This document shows positions 47,640 to 59,651 of a stretch of 64,000 nt of DNA, piece by piece. The position numbers and the translations under genes are program-made. Under the pieces are notes generated by a model that made no database searches, was not told the origin of the DNA, and saw only the letters and a list, made by a program, of their open reading frames with translations. Source of the stretch: Trema orientale (taxonomy: Eukaryota; Streptophyta; Magnoliopsida; Rosales; Cannabaceae); NCBI GenBank assembly GCA_002914845.1, contig JXTC01000025.1, forward strand, positions 1,409,660 to 1,473,659, written 5' to 3'. Every line of letters starts with the position of its first letter. Position 1 is the first letter of the stretch.

Positions 47640-48990
47640 ATACCAACTAAGTAACTGTTAAAAAGTACAAAATTTTACGTTAACCAAATGCACTGGAGAA
47701 AGATATTCCTCTAAATAGGTAAGCTCTTATTCGGTAATAAAATAATATAAACTAGATTATGTACAACTTCATCATATTCACACATACACATGCATAGTTT
47801 ACCATGCATAGTTTACCACGACGCAATCAAGGAAAAAAATTGAAAAAAAAAAAAATTAAATACATAGAATAACAATTGATCAAACACTAAATAACGAACT
47901 AAACCAATCTTGAATCACTACATTGCATATTCCGTTTGACATAGTGGTAGTATGTTGGAGTTATTGAGAAAGAGGAAGAGGAAGCCTACTAAGGTGGCAG
48001 TAAGCTGTTGCATTATACACAATTTCCAATTAAGTCATGACAAGATAGTTAGTACATTTACTAGTATTAAGGTAACTACCCAATTTATTAAGACCATATA
48101 AATTTACAATTTATCTTCCGTTTGATTTTTTTGAGGGAAATCTTCCGTTTGATTTTCATTTTGTGCACCATATAGGTTAACCGTAACGCATACGACTCGT
48201 TTTAGCTGTCGTTAGATATGTTCTAACTTCTAATTAGTTGTATTGTATTTTTTTTTTTTTTTTTTGGCTGAGAAAAGAAAAAGATGTAGTAACGTATTAC
48301 ATTCTATGAATATCAAATAACAAGTAATATTGTATAGTATAAAGCAATTTAGTGCGATTTGCCGTAGGACCAATACTAAAGTAAAATACAAGGAAACCAT
48401 TAGGCTTGGATTTGGAGGCTTTATCTCTAATTGAGAGAGTATAGAGTCGTAATTAAGCAAATGTCTATAGATTAGAGTTCCATTTAGAACCTGAATTTTA
48501 GGTGGAAAAAAAAAATTGTGATGAAAAGTCAAGGAAAAAGAAAGCAGAAAATATTTTCTCTAAATCTTATAGACTTTTATTTTCATTCCCTGTATATTAA
48601 ATGATATTAATTCTAACTTTTGTTTTTCTTTAAAAAAATTTCTCTTGTAGAGAGAATGGAATCCCTTGATTTTATTTTTTTCTTTCTCCTCAAAAATCCA
48701 AGTTTCAAATAAGCCACGTAAGATCACTCATTCTATTTAAAAAATATTGTTGGACCATACCATAATCAAATACTATCAACTATATATTAGGGACTTATGA
48801 AAATGTGACAGTATGCATGTATGATTTCCGGTCTCAATATCATTATAATTTATGTATGTGTGCATATATATCAATATATATATATATATATAAGGATTTT
48901 CTTGCGTTGAAGCACAGAGTTGCGTAATCAACTTCGTAAATTACAAAATTAGAGGACAAGTTTGTTTGTTTCTTATAATAAATGAAACGA
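47640..48990. other. Gene-free AT-rich interval
   Basis: No coding sequence or clear element ends were recognised. A T run lies at about 48250-48265 and TA-rich microsatellite DNA at about 48872-48892. Confidence 0.4.
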
Positions 48991-49007
48991 TTAGTGTCCA
49001 ACAATTT

Positions 49008-49610
49008 TTTTTTTTTTTGATATAGACGGGCTCCTGAAATATCATTAATCGAAGCAAAAACTTTAAATTATAATGTAAGCATAAGGATTATAATTTAAAC
49101 TCCTCAAAGAAATGAGAGGAAAAATGGATCACAAACACAACTACGAACAAATATGTGGGTTACCCTGATTCTTCATGAGAAAAAGATAATAAGGACCACC
49201 AGCAATCTATTGCCTTCAACACTTGCTCCTGGCTGCATTCTTGGCGGGATAGACTGTATAACTGCACCAATTGAGATCCATGCCTATGGAAAAGAAAATA
49301 AAATAACGATTAAACAGATCTAGATCTGAGAAGAAATCTCATATTTAAGATCTGAACCGGACTAAAATCCACATAAAAGGTGGTATTATAAACCAGATCT
49401 AGATCTAGACTCATTAAAACTGAAAAAGAAAAAGAAAAAAGAAGCAAAGAGAAAGAGGAAGAAGAGAGTAAAGAGAGGAAGCCGGAGAAGGAGAATGGAA
49501 AACCCCCTCTCCGGCCTCCAAACAGGGTGATGCTGACTTTTTTGTTGGAAGAAAATACAAATAAAAAGAGACTAGAGTTTTTTTCTTTTTGGAAGAGTTC
49601 TATGCCAAAG
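49008..49610 (-). mobile_element. Retroposon copy 2, 603 bp, with 16-bp target duplication
   Basis: The flanks TAGTGTCCAACAATTT (48992-49007) and TAGTGTCCAATAATTT (49611-49626) differ at one base. A poly(T) at the left border is the poly(A) tail on the minus strand, preceded there by CAGGAGCCCGTCTATATC. The minus strand shows a pyrimidine-rich start, GAGGCCGGAGAGG, TAGATCTAGATCTGG and an acceptor-like TTTTCCATAG. A 21-codon frame then starts MDLNWCSYTVYPAKN. It is too short for an autonomous LINE, so it is a SINE-like or internally deleted retroposon. Confidence 0.75.
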
Positions 49611-49798
49611 TAGTGTCCAATAATTTCAATAATATGCGAAAATGCAAATCAAACAGAGGCGGACCGCATAATGTGTCTCCAATAATTTAAATAATTTGAC
49701 TTTTTGATACCTAGATCATGGACTTTTCATTATGTCACTAAAGAATTTAGACATAGTAAAGTCCACATCATGCACTATTTCAAATTAATGCAATTATT

Positions 49799-50291
49799 AT
49801 TATTATTGTTATTGGGCTACCATAATTCTTAAAGAGGGAAAGATAACAAGGACCATTAATAAATAATTATTTTTATATGCTACTAGACCGTATTCTTAGC
49901 AGGTATAGACTATGATTCTAATACCAAAAGAGATTCACGCTCGTTGAAAAGAAAATCAACTTATCCGCATTATAGATCTAAATTAAAGAACAAATTCCTA
50001 AATTCAAGATCTAGAAGATAAAACTTAAAAATTGTACAGATCAAAGATTAGGTAGTTACTAAATTCATACAAATGTGATACTACAATCTGATCTAAATTT
50101 AGACTTATTAGAAAATTAAAAGAAAAAAAGAAAAACTTCCTCATCCTCATCTACGAAAGAGATGGGAGGACGGAGGAGGAGAAGGAGAGGCCAAAAAAGG
50201 AGATCATAGCATTCATACTCCGGCCTCTTGTGAGAGCGACAATAGGGGTTTTTTGAGAGAGAAAAAGAATGGAAACTAAGGTTTTTTTGAG
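49799..50291 (-). mobile_element. Retroposon copy 3, about 493 bp, with 11-bp target duplication
   Basis: ATGCAATTATT flanks both sides (49788-49798 and 50292-50302). Its body aligns with copy 2: GGCTACCATAATTCTTAAAG corresponds to GGTTACCCTGATTCTTCATG, AGATAACAAGGACC to AGATAATAAGGACC, and both have GAGGCCGGAG-type text near the 5' end. The 3' tail here is (AAT)n on the minus strand rather than pure A. It is the most degraded of the three. Confidence 0.65.
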
Positions 50292-50302
50292 ATGCAATTA
50301 TT

Positions 50303-51000
50303 TCTTTTTTTTTTTGTTTTGTTCTCTCTTTTTTTTTTCCTCTCTCTACTAATAGGCTGGTTTTAGAACATCAAATTAATTAGTAGTGGCCGTGTTCACG
50401 ACCCATTGGCAAAATTTAAGCAAAATATTCATGTGATCAAGTATCAACTACTTACAATTAGATAAATAAACAAAGATTCGAAAAAAAAAAATAGTAATAC
50501 CAATTTGAGTGCACATATATAAAACATTGTCGAGATCGAGTCGGTCGCCTTCAAATGCTATTCGTGCAATCCATAGCAATAATTAATCCCCTATTTTCCT
50601 AAAGAGTGTTTTTGTAGTTGATATATATATAATTTTCGTACCATTGCTTGCAATGGTTCTTGCCATCACATTTCTTGTTCTGGAATAGAGTGGCTCATTT
50701 GTTAGCTAAGTCTGCTGTCTTAGTTGGGAATATACAATGGCTAGACTCAAGTACTCTCCTGTTTGTCTCTCGTGTTGTAAATTGTAATTAGCTGTTGGAA
50801 CAAAATTAAAAATTCCACAATAAAAAAAACAAAAACAAAAACAAAACGAAGTATGTGCACGTCAATTTAGAAATATGATCAGCAAAAGAATCATGTACTA
50901 ATTGTAGAGTATTAAATTTGGTTTGAGGTACAATATAACTCATGCTTTATTAGGCACTAAATTATATAATAGAGTCCTTGTACAATAATCAGAGGAGTGG
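50303..51000. other. Gene-free AT-rich interval
   Basis: Pyrimidine runs near 50305-50348, then AT-rich DNA without recognised genes or element ends. Confidence 0.4.
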
Positions 51001-51650
51001 ATATCCTTTTTTAACACTTTGTTAGATAAATATTCATTTTTCTTTTTTAATATAGCTAAACAGTGAAGTATATGTATTTTTACACCTTATATATTTATTT
51101 TATTAGAGTTCGTGACCCGAATTCTATTTTCCTCAACCTGAAATCTTCGCGGTGCGACATATATGGTATTTTTTGTAATTGGGAGAAATTTTGAGATCAG
51201 TAGTTGAAGCGGAGGGATCGGGCATGGACTTATATTATTGGGCCATTTTTCTTTTTCGTGCAATTATCGTATGTACACATATATATTTTAGGGTTTTTTG
51301 GGATTCTATATATTTTTGGCTTGACCGTGTAAAACCCTACATTCTGTACCTTATTTTCGACATAGTGAAATTTCTTCCTCTGCCAGTGATTTTTCCCGAT
51401 TAGGATTTTCCACTTAAATCTGTGTATTCTTATTTTTCATTCTTTTATCAATTATCGTTCATTAATTCTTTACATATTTATATACTGTATCTAGTTTATT
51501 CATAAAGTATATTAGTTTTTATATTAGATATATCATATTTTAGACTTAATATATTGAGTGATATACCGATTATTATATTATAGTAATAAAAAAATGGATA
51601 TTTACTTAAAATAGACCTAAAATTTAGTCAACATAATAATGGTGTTGCAT
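51000..51650. repeat. AT-rich dispersed repeat interrupted by an insertion
   Basis: Left (51000-51098) and right (51474-51650) parts join into one copy of the family at 16428, 36375 and 58557 (AGTGAAGTATATG, then AAGTATATTAG, TATCATATTTTAGACTTA, GATATTTACTTAAAATAG). The split is at an 8-bp repeat, ATATTTAT, present at 51091-51098 and 51474-51481. Confidence 0.6.
51099..51473 (+). mobile_element. LTR-like insertion inside a dispersed repeat
   Basis: 375 bases are absent from the other copies of the surrounding repeat and are flanked by ATATTTAT on both sides. The 3' half (CCCGATTAGGATTTTCCAC, then TTCTTATTTTTCATTC) resembles the end of a plant Ty1/copia LTR. The ends are not a clean TG..CA, so the class is uncertain. 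Confidence 0.45.
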
Positions 51651-51680
51651 AGTTATAATTTATCTAACTGTCGGGGCTGG

Positions 51681-52625
51681 AGGGCCGGCTGAACGGGTAG
51701 GCCACTAAGGCAATAGCCTAGGACCCCCATCAACCAAAGCCCCTTAATTATGTTTTTACCTAGTGTAGTTCTATTTTTAGGCCTAATTTGTGGATAATTA
51801 GATTATGCTCTAGATATAATATCTCTTAATTCTGTTATATCTAATTCAAAATAAATGTTAGGTTGATAAAAGATAAAAACTCAAAATTAATACTCGATTT
51901 AGCAATATTTTCGTTTAAATATATAGTTGATTTGGTTTTAATGAAAAATTCCATACAATTAGCAATAAATCTATATATATTCTTATCAATAAGTGAAAAA
52001 TAAACATTGTGCTATATATATCATTTCAATTATTTTGTTTCATTACCATAAAAAGGAAAAATTAATTACAGAAATAAAAATAGTATGTCACTAGAACGTA
52101 ATATTCATAAATATTCATTTTTCTATTTTCTTTCAGTACCTACTAATTTCGCTTTTAACTGGTACCATATTTGATCTCTTTAGTTATATCAAAAGTTCTA
52201 AATCTATTCTTACTAATTTCATGTTTTATTTTGTTCTTAATTTTTTCTATTTTTTGACATTTTTGTAATTTTTAAGGTAATTGTTATTTTGAGATTACAC
52301 ATCCTTTTAAGGTGTTTCTTTACAATATGTTCAATTATAGTCATAACGATGTATATTGAAGAGATGAATAAGAAAGAAAAGCTAATTGAATTTATAAAAA
52401 AGTATGTTTTTGAATTTTTTAAAAAAATTTATAGTTTAACAATAAATTTTAAATGAATTATGAGATGATGAAGTAGTGATAATATATAAATAAAGATTAT
52501 AAACCTATCAAGTGATGAAATATATAATAACATATTCGCCAATTTTAACGAATAATTAAAACTAGTTTTTATAAGGCCTCTTTATAAGTTTCGCCTAAGG
52601 TCTCCAATCGTATTGAGACGGCCCT
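51681..52625. mobile_element. Degenerate hAT-like DNA transposon remnant
   Basis: The left end AGGGCCGGCTGAACGGGTAG and the complement of the right end (AGGGCCGTCTCAATACGATT) form an imperfect terminal inverted repeat. GGGCCGNCTCAA-type ends are common in plant hAT remnants. The inside is AT-rich with no transposase frame. No target duplication was found. Confidence 0.5.
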
Positions 52626-52626
52626 G

Positions 52627-53578
52627 TACAATAACCTCCAATAAGTTCATACGACAGGTCATTGCTCAAAAATTACAAGATATCTTTCAAGCCTTCATGA
52701 ATCGGGGAAAAAAAAAATAAAGTCGTTTATTCAAATGTTCATCTCTTCGGTGATAGAATCTAATGAAAGCAACATATAATTAAAATAATTAATATTCTAA
52801 TGGCAAAGAACAGCTGGCTTTGAGTCGGAATCCGCATGGAATTATCACTCCAAACTGTTGGAGGTCTCTTTTGTTTGACTGATTTATAATAATATATATA
52901 CTAATAAGTATAATAGTATATATATATATATATTTAGATTAGATAAATGCAAGTGATTTTAAAAAAAAAATAAATTAAATGTAATTGGATTGGTATGTTA
53001 TATTAATTACTTTTTTTTTTCTTTTGATCGTATTATTCTCTTTGTCTTTATACTTTAAATATATATATATATATGGACATAGCCAATTTGTGAAAGTTTC
53101 CACCAACTTTTTTTGTCAAAAAGTGCAAGATTATGACCCTTATAATAAAGTTGTCTTACAATATATATTTCCCGAAAGCAAACCAACTGTCATGCTACAT
53201 TGATATATACATGACTTTAGTCCTTTGTTTAATATTGAAGTGTGTAACATTTGGACCGTAACTTGTGACTTTTTTCCCCACTAGTTGATGTAAATCGGTA
53301 GAACCTTGCATTATGTGGTATCTGCCTAGACAAATTAGCAACAATAATTATTAAAAAAATCGAATTTTTCAAGTTAACTGGTAAGTAATTAAATTTGGTA
53401 TATCTTACCAGATAATTAGTTGAATGTTCATATCGGTGCAAAATCAAATCTGCACCGTGGAATCTTTTCACCCCAGAAAAAAAAAATCTGAAAAATCTGC
53501 ACTGCAGAGTTTGACATTCCTTGCAAAAATTAGTAAGAAAGGATTAAAACCTTTCTAGATTTTCCATAAATCAAAATA
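52627..53578. other. Gene-free AT-rich interval
   Basis: TA microsatellite DNA at about 52915-52932 and 53058-53074. No coding sequence or element ends recognised. Confidence 0.4.
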
Positions 53579-53729
53579 GGAGGCGGCTATAGTAGGGGTG
53601 CCCTACGTAAGGCCCCTGTTTATACACCGTTTGATGGGAATCTGTGGAGAATCTGTTTATACACAAATTCCCATCAAACAGTGTATAGACAGGACCTTAC
53701 GTAGGGACGCTCCTACTGTAGACGCGCCC
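53579..53729. mobile_element. 151-bp hairpin MITE with exact 9-bp target duplication
   Basis: ATCAAAATA flanks both sides (53570-53578 and 53730-53738). The arms, about 60 bases each, are close complements: the left contains CCCTACGTAAGGCCCCTG and CACCGTTTGATGGGAAT; the right contains ATTCCCATCAAACAGTG and CCTTACGTAGGGACGC. The 9-bp duplication suggests a Mutator-type MITE. Transcribed, it would form a stem of about 60 base pairs. Confidence 0.82.
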
Positions 53730-55056
53730 ATCAAAATAAATGTGTAATCACACTTTTAAAAAAAAAAATGCAATCACGGACTTAGGGGGGAGAGAGAAGA
53801 GGCCCCCACTGGATTTTGGGAAATCTTTTTATATGTATTAAAAAATAAAAAAAAAATTATGCCTTCACTAAAAATTGGCCAAAATAGTTATATGTTCTCC
53901 CTAAAAATTGATCAAAATTGTACATAAAGCTCTAATCATGCCATTATACCTCCATTGAATGAACTTGTTGCTGGTTTCATCTCTGCGCAAACTTAACTAT
54001 ATCGCTTTCAGCATTCAGATTGAACATCGAAATCCTACTCTTTTACAAAATAAAAATTAATATGAGGTTATCAAACACGATTTAAGTAAATAATTTTTCC
54101 AGTTGGTAGGGTAGTAATTTTGCTTGATGCTTTCTTTTGGTACTTGGGAAGAAACTAAATAGAAGCTAGCAAACATTATTATATCTTGAAAATAATACAT
54201 GCTAAAAACTTCTAGGGCGACAAATTTATGCTAAAATGCTGAATTTTGACATAAGCATGACGCAGAAAATACGCATTGGACTTCGGAGATGGTTTTGAAG
54301 TACTGCTGTTTCTTCTTTTTTTTGGATACAAATAACTGCTGTATTAGTATTAGTACATTATTAGCTTCAAAACAAGCTTCCCTTTCAAAATAATCATAAT
54401 TAGTACATTATTGGCTTCAAAACAAGCTTCCCTTGAAAAACAAAAATATATTTTAAAAAATAATAATAACCAATGAACTGGCTGGAAGGCATCCCTCCTA
54501 TCCACTTCTGTTCACAACTTTTTTTGGCTCTAGAACTTTGTAAAGTATTTCTATACACACAGTTGTGGAACCTATTCATTGACAGCTCAAGTTTGTAATA
54601 CAATAGTTTATGTTTTTTTTTTTTTTTTTTCCTAGTGATACAATAGTTTGTAGTTGACATATTATATTATATATAAAACCCTAAAACCAGGCTTTTTGTG
54701 AAATCGGAGTCATTGAAAGTAACTCCAACAAAGATAAAAACAACAACATACAATACCAGAAGACACCAAAATCCAAGGACCACAGGAAAGGGACAAAGTT
54801 GAAGGGCAGCATCAAAACAAAAAGGCAGAAAAAAGGAGAGAGACGTAACAGCATAAATATTACAACATTGGAATCAAAACCCAACAATAGTAGCAGGCCA
54901 TTGGATTGAATTATTAAAAAAAAAATTGAAAAAAATGTTATGGGGTATATTCTAGGTCGCCAATGGAGACATGCCACGCAGCTAATTGAATTACTCGGAT
55001 TGGAGAGAAATAGAAAATATAGAAACCAACACCGTTTACTAACATTTACATTGTCA
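53730..55056. other. Repeat-rich interval without genes
   Basis: Around 53775-53960 text such as AGGCCCCCACTGGATTTT resembles a transposon remnant. A tandem duplication of about 60 bases lies at 54340-54440 (both copies contain TAGTACATTATT, then GCTTCAAAACAAGCTTCCCT). A 98-codon hydrophobic frame (minus, 54681-54977) is not convincing. Confidence 0.4.
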
Positions 55057-55060
55057 TAAA

Positions 55061-55252
55061 ATCGTCACATCAATTAGTGAACACAAATTCACAATAAGGC
55101 CAACTAAAGAAATTGGTAATTGCAAAGATTTTTCATTTGTTTTGGCTAAATTAGACATCGTCACATCAATTAGTGAACACAAATTCACAATAAGACCAAT
55201 TAAAAAAAATTGGTAATTGCAAAGATTTTTCATTTGTTTTGGCTAAATTAGA
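55061..55252. repeat. Tandem duplication, period 96 bases
   Basis: Two units start ATCGTCACATCAATTAGTGA at 55061 and 55157 and end GTTTTGGCTAAATTAGAC. They differ at only a few positions, so the duplication is recent. Confidence 0.85.
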
Positions 55253-58170
55253 CCGCTCACTTTTAGTCTTTTTAAAATGACAAAATTTTCATTTGGATTT
55301 TAATTTATCGAAATTCCACTACGAGATCAAAATCTAGTCACAAAGGCAAAATACCTTTAGTCAAAATCTCATCTAAAACTTAACCTTTTTTTTTCATTTA
55401 ATTTAAATTTATGTTTGATTTAAGTTTTGGTTTTGGTTAAAGGTACTTTTGTCTTTTACTGTATAGGTTTCGACTTAGCGGTAGATTCTCTTATAAACGG
55501 AAATTTGATAGGAGAATATTGTCATTTTTCACAAACTAAAGTTAGATTGTCTAATTCAACCACAACCAAGAAAACATTTTTATAATTATCTCAACAAAAT
55601 GAATGAATAAGAGTATGCAAAGCCAATCCATAGATTACTAACAAAATAAAGCCAAAAGCCATGAAAAAGGAAAAATAATATCTGAAAAAAGAGCTAGGTA
55701 GACAATGACTGAATAATACAAATATTTGATTTTATGTTTTTTCATGCACTCGTGTGGTCAGTTCCCATTAAATTAAGGCACTAGTTTTGGACCTGAAGAC
55801 AAATGTACAGTTTTTTTTATGGGGACTTGAACAGGTATTGTAGATGTGGAATGAGAATAAAACTATATACATGATACAACTGAAAACCAAACCAATGATC
55901 TCAGCTGGTTCCCATTTTCAATAGTGTTTGGATAAGCTTAGCCTTATTTTAATTCATTTTGGCGGGAAAAAAAAAAAAAAAAACTTATTTATAATATCAT
56001 ACCAAGTGCCAAGTATCACTTCCTTCCCCATGCATATTAATTTTTCCTCTCTTCCTACCATGTTGACCAACACTCATGAGCATTACCATGTTGAATGCTT
56101 CAAAACACCACTATTTTTTTTTTTTTCTTTTGGGACTTTTGAATCTTTGATAAGATACACTTACTGGTCGTGTGGGTTTTCAAATGTTAGATCATTTCAA
56201 AATCAAAATGATGAACAATTTTGTCATATTAATGAATAATATTTGACGGTTCAAAATTATGTGACACTAATAAGGTATTTCTTGTTATCCTACCACAGTA
56301 CCATGATTTGTCTTTTGGCTTAGTTAATTCTTCAAACCAGTAATAAAAGTTCAGGCCTTTCAAGTTCACAAATTTCTTCTAATAATCTTTATTTGCTCAA
56401 GGTCTAAAGGTAACTAGCCGATTGGGTACTTCATTCCACGATTTTGATACTTTGATATGGAGCAATGCTAAGAAACTCATGTAGTGTTTAACATTGTACT
56501 AATTGAAATGTGAAATTCACGTGTAAATTTATAAGTATGAATTTTATATATACTAGTGTGTGATGTCAAGCACCGTATATATATTTTAGCATTTTTATTT
56601 CATCTAAATATGTGTTAATTTACAAATCACAACAGTCAAAAAGAATGATCATCACCTATTAATTCAAAGTTTTAGACACATAATTGACAAATCATGAAAA
56701 TAAATGCCAATCCATCTCCTTTTAATTCCAAATTTCAAACAAATGATCTTCATTCAATAAGCCCTATATTTCAAGTGGTTGTAAATGAAAACCAAACATG
56801 ATAAGAGCAATGGTTTATTCTATCCAATATTCTGTCTCCCCTAATGTTTGATGTGCTTCTACAAGTGAAGTACCTCCCTCAACTGCTTTGTATGGAGAAA
56901 AATTATAAATATAGGGTTGGAACTTTGACCCCAAAATAAGAAGCTATCATTACAGGTCACATAATCACATTAGTGGTGGGGTGTGGGGGTGAGAAAGAGA
57001 GAGGCCCTCATTTGAAGCCACTTATTCAACTTTTGTTTCACTCCTCAGGTGAATTCATATAAAGGAATCTGAGGACTAATGGTGCCTTCATATTGGACGA
57101 CATTTTTTCTTTTTTTGCTGTTCCATTAATTGAGCACATAGGCAGCATTTTGGTATATGGCAATTGGCATACATAAATTTATGAAAGGTGGGGCTAAAAT
57201 CATAGCTAGCTAGTGATGCTTATTTTTGGCATGAATCTGAAATGGGGATTTTTCTCAATGAAATTTTTACTTTTGGGATTTTTCTAACTCACCAAAAACA
57301 AAACAAAGTGTGAAACATGCAGGGTCCTTGCTGTCTGCCAAAGCCCTTAGCAACATTTCCTTCTATGTCTAAATCAAATGAAATTGTAATTGTAAAAGGG
57401 ATACCTTTAACTGATCACAGTCAAGTTGATTCAAATTGAACACAATCATAATAAGAGGAGAAAAAAAAAACAAAACAACATGCCATGAATCATAAAGCTG
57501 TTGATGATTTTGCCTATGGGCCATTTGGTATATTTTGGTGTGTTTCTTCTCAGTTCATCTACTTTGCCTTGGGTAATGGACATGAATAGGACCACATTGA
57601 GGCAAAATGATTTTTTTAAGGATTATTTTTTCAAAATGACTTTTTTAGGAAAAAATTACTGTCTGTCATATTATGACTAATAGAATTGTTCTGATGAGAT
57701 GAGGTTTAGTTGTAACGGTTAAAATAACAATTACTAGTCATAGAAAAATCATCCTGAAAACTAGTCCCGAAAAAGTCATTTTGGACTTGGAAAGAAAAAA
57801 GTTTTCTGTCTAGTTCCCTTTTGCACTCTTATGAGGTTCAACCAGGAGACTGCAGCCATTTGAAGACCAACAATATATAGTTGGCCCAATAATGATACAA
57901 GTCCAGTGGTCCGTAGGGTATGAATTTCTTAGGCCTGAAAGGTGAATTACTTCAAGAAAGGTTATAGGAAGATAAACAATTGAATATGAAGATAGTCAAC
58001 AGTATGATGAAAATGGGGCATATTTGAAAATTCATTATAAAATTACTATGATTGTAAAAAAAGATATTTGTTACAAGTAAAAATATAAATTTACAAAGTG
58101 CTATTGATAATAATTTTTCAAAATTATTAGGCATGAATGTTTGGAAGCTAGTGCACAACTTTGAATTATG
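55253..58170. other. Gene-free AT-rich interval
   Basis: No coding region is supported. A weak MITE-like pair lies at about 56458-56597 (GAGCAATGCTAAGAAACT to TATTTTAGCATTT). At about 57575-57830 a piece starts ATGGACATGAATAGGACC and ends with AAAAAGTCATTTTGGACTTG, recalling the ends of the Mutator-like element at 32871. Confidence 0.4.
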
Positions 58171-58175
58171 CTTAT

Positions 58176-58541
58176 GGCATGTTTAGTTTAGTGGAATCAA
58201 CTCTGGAATGGAATCCTCATTCTCATTCCATTGTTTGCTTTGACATTTAAACAAAAGGAATAGGATTCTTTTAGAATCATAATTCCATCATTTAGTGGAT
58301 TAACAATTCCACCAAAAAAACTATGTAATCATGATTCCAAATTTTTTTTTTTACTTTTAAAACATCAGTCTCCTTTTTTACCCTACTAGAACATTTAAAA
58401 GTAAGGGTATTTTGGTCAATATTTATTCAATTCCATTCTACTAAATCAACAAATAAAATACTATTTTCATTCCTATTCTAATTCCACTTTATTACAATTC
58501 CAATTATCATTCCTATTCCATTCCACAAACCAAACATAACC
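58176..58541. mobile_element. 366-bp MITE with 5-bp flanking repeat
   Basis: The left end GGCATGTTTAGTTTAGTGGA and the complement of the right end (GGTTATGTTTGGTTTGTGGA) are terminal inverted repeats. CTTAT occurs on both sides (58171-58175, 58542-58546). The inside is rich in GGAAT/ATTCC phrases, as in a large plant MITE group with (A/G)TTTGGTTTGTGGAAT ends. Confidence 0.68.
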
Positions 58542-58556
58542 CTTATTGTTTGACGA

Positions 58557-58850
58557 GAATTATAGTGACTGTACTTTTTTATAAATTCATTATTAGTAAA
58601 TATTTAGTTTTTTCCTTTTTTTTTTTATAAATAAATGACCGATTATATTAATTTTTAAATTTAGTATATCAATGGATTTATGCCTTAAGTTTATAAACTA
58701 AGTATATAAGCTTTTTTTTACTGGATAAATCATATTTAATATTTAATATATGAACTGTGTGCTATCATTTTTGCTACAATATTTAGAAAATAAGTATCTA
58801 TTTTAAAGATGCTTGAAATTTGGCTATATTTCTCAAATGCCAGAGCCCTT
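58557..58850. repeat. Copy of an AT-rich dispersed repeat
   Basis: Shares with 16428, 36375 and 51000 the AT-rich order ending AAATTTGGCTATATTTC. It lies just before the assembly gap. Confidence 0.5.
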
Positions 58851-58974
58851 TGTTTGATCACGGATCCTAGGTATAGTTGTGATAAAAAGGGAAACTCGGA
58901 ATTTAAGTAGTTAAATACCACTTTAAAGAAATATGAATCCAAGTCAACTATTTTTTTAGTTTTTAGTTTTTTTT

Positions 58975-59651
58975 NNNNNNNNNNNNNNNNNNNNNNNNNN
59001 NNNNNNNNNNNNNNNNNNNNNNNNNNNNNNNNNNNNNNNNNNNNNNNNNNNNNNNNNNNNNNNNNNNNNNNNNNNNNNNNNNNNNNNNNNNNNNNNNNNN
59101 NNNNNNNNNNNNNNNNNNNNNNNNNNNNNNNNNNNNNNNNNNNNNNNNNNNNNNNNNNNNNNNNNNNNNNNNNNNNNNNNNNNNNNNNNNNNNNNNNNNN
59201 NNNNNNNNNNNNNNNNNNNNNNNNNNNNNNNNNNNNNNNNNNNNNNNNNNNNNNNNNNNNNNNNNNNNNNNNNNNNNNNNNNNNNNNNNNNNNNNNNNNN
59301 NNNNNNNNNNNNNNNNNNNNNNNNNNNNNNNNNNNNNNNNNNNNNNNNNNNNNNNNNNNNNNNNNNNNNNNNNNNNNNNNNNNNNNNNNNNNNNNNNNNN
59401 NNNNNNNNNNNNNNNNNNNNNNNNNNNNNNNNNNNNNNNNNNNNNNNNNNNNNNNNNNNNNNNNNNNNNNNNNNNNNNNNNNNNNNNNNNNNNNNNNNNN
59501 NNNNNNNNNNNNNNNNNNNNNNNNNNNNNNNNNNNNNNNNNNNNNNNNNNNNNNNNNNNNNNNNNNNNNNNNNNNNNNNNNNNNNNNNNNNNNNNNNNNN
59601 NNNNNNNNNNNNNNNNNNNNNNNNNNNNNNNNNNNNNNNNNNNNNNNNNNN
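58975..59651. other. Assembly gap (677 Ns)
   Basis: A run of unknown bases. It starts after a T run, where assemblies often break. Any reading frame across it is meaningless. Confidence 1.

Noticed and set aside
51179..51403. 74-codon frame in the 51-kb insertion
   Set aside because: It lies wholly in the LTR-like insertion and shows no protein motif.
54681..54977. 98-codon hydrophobic minus-strand frame
   Set aside because: Leu/Phe-rich composition from A-rich DNA on the other strand; no family recognised and no start context.
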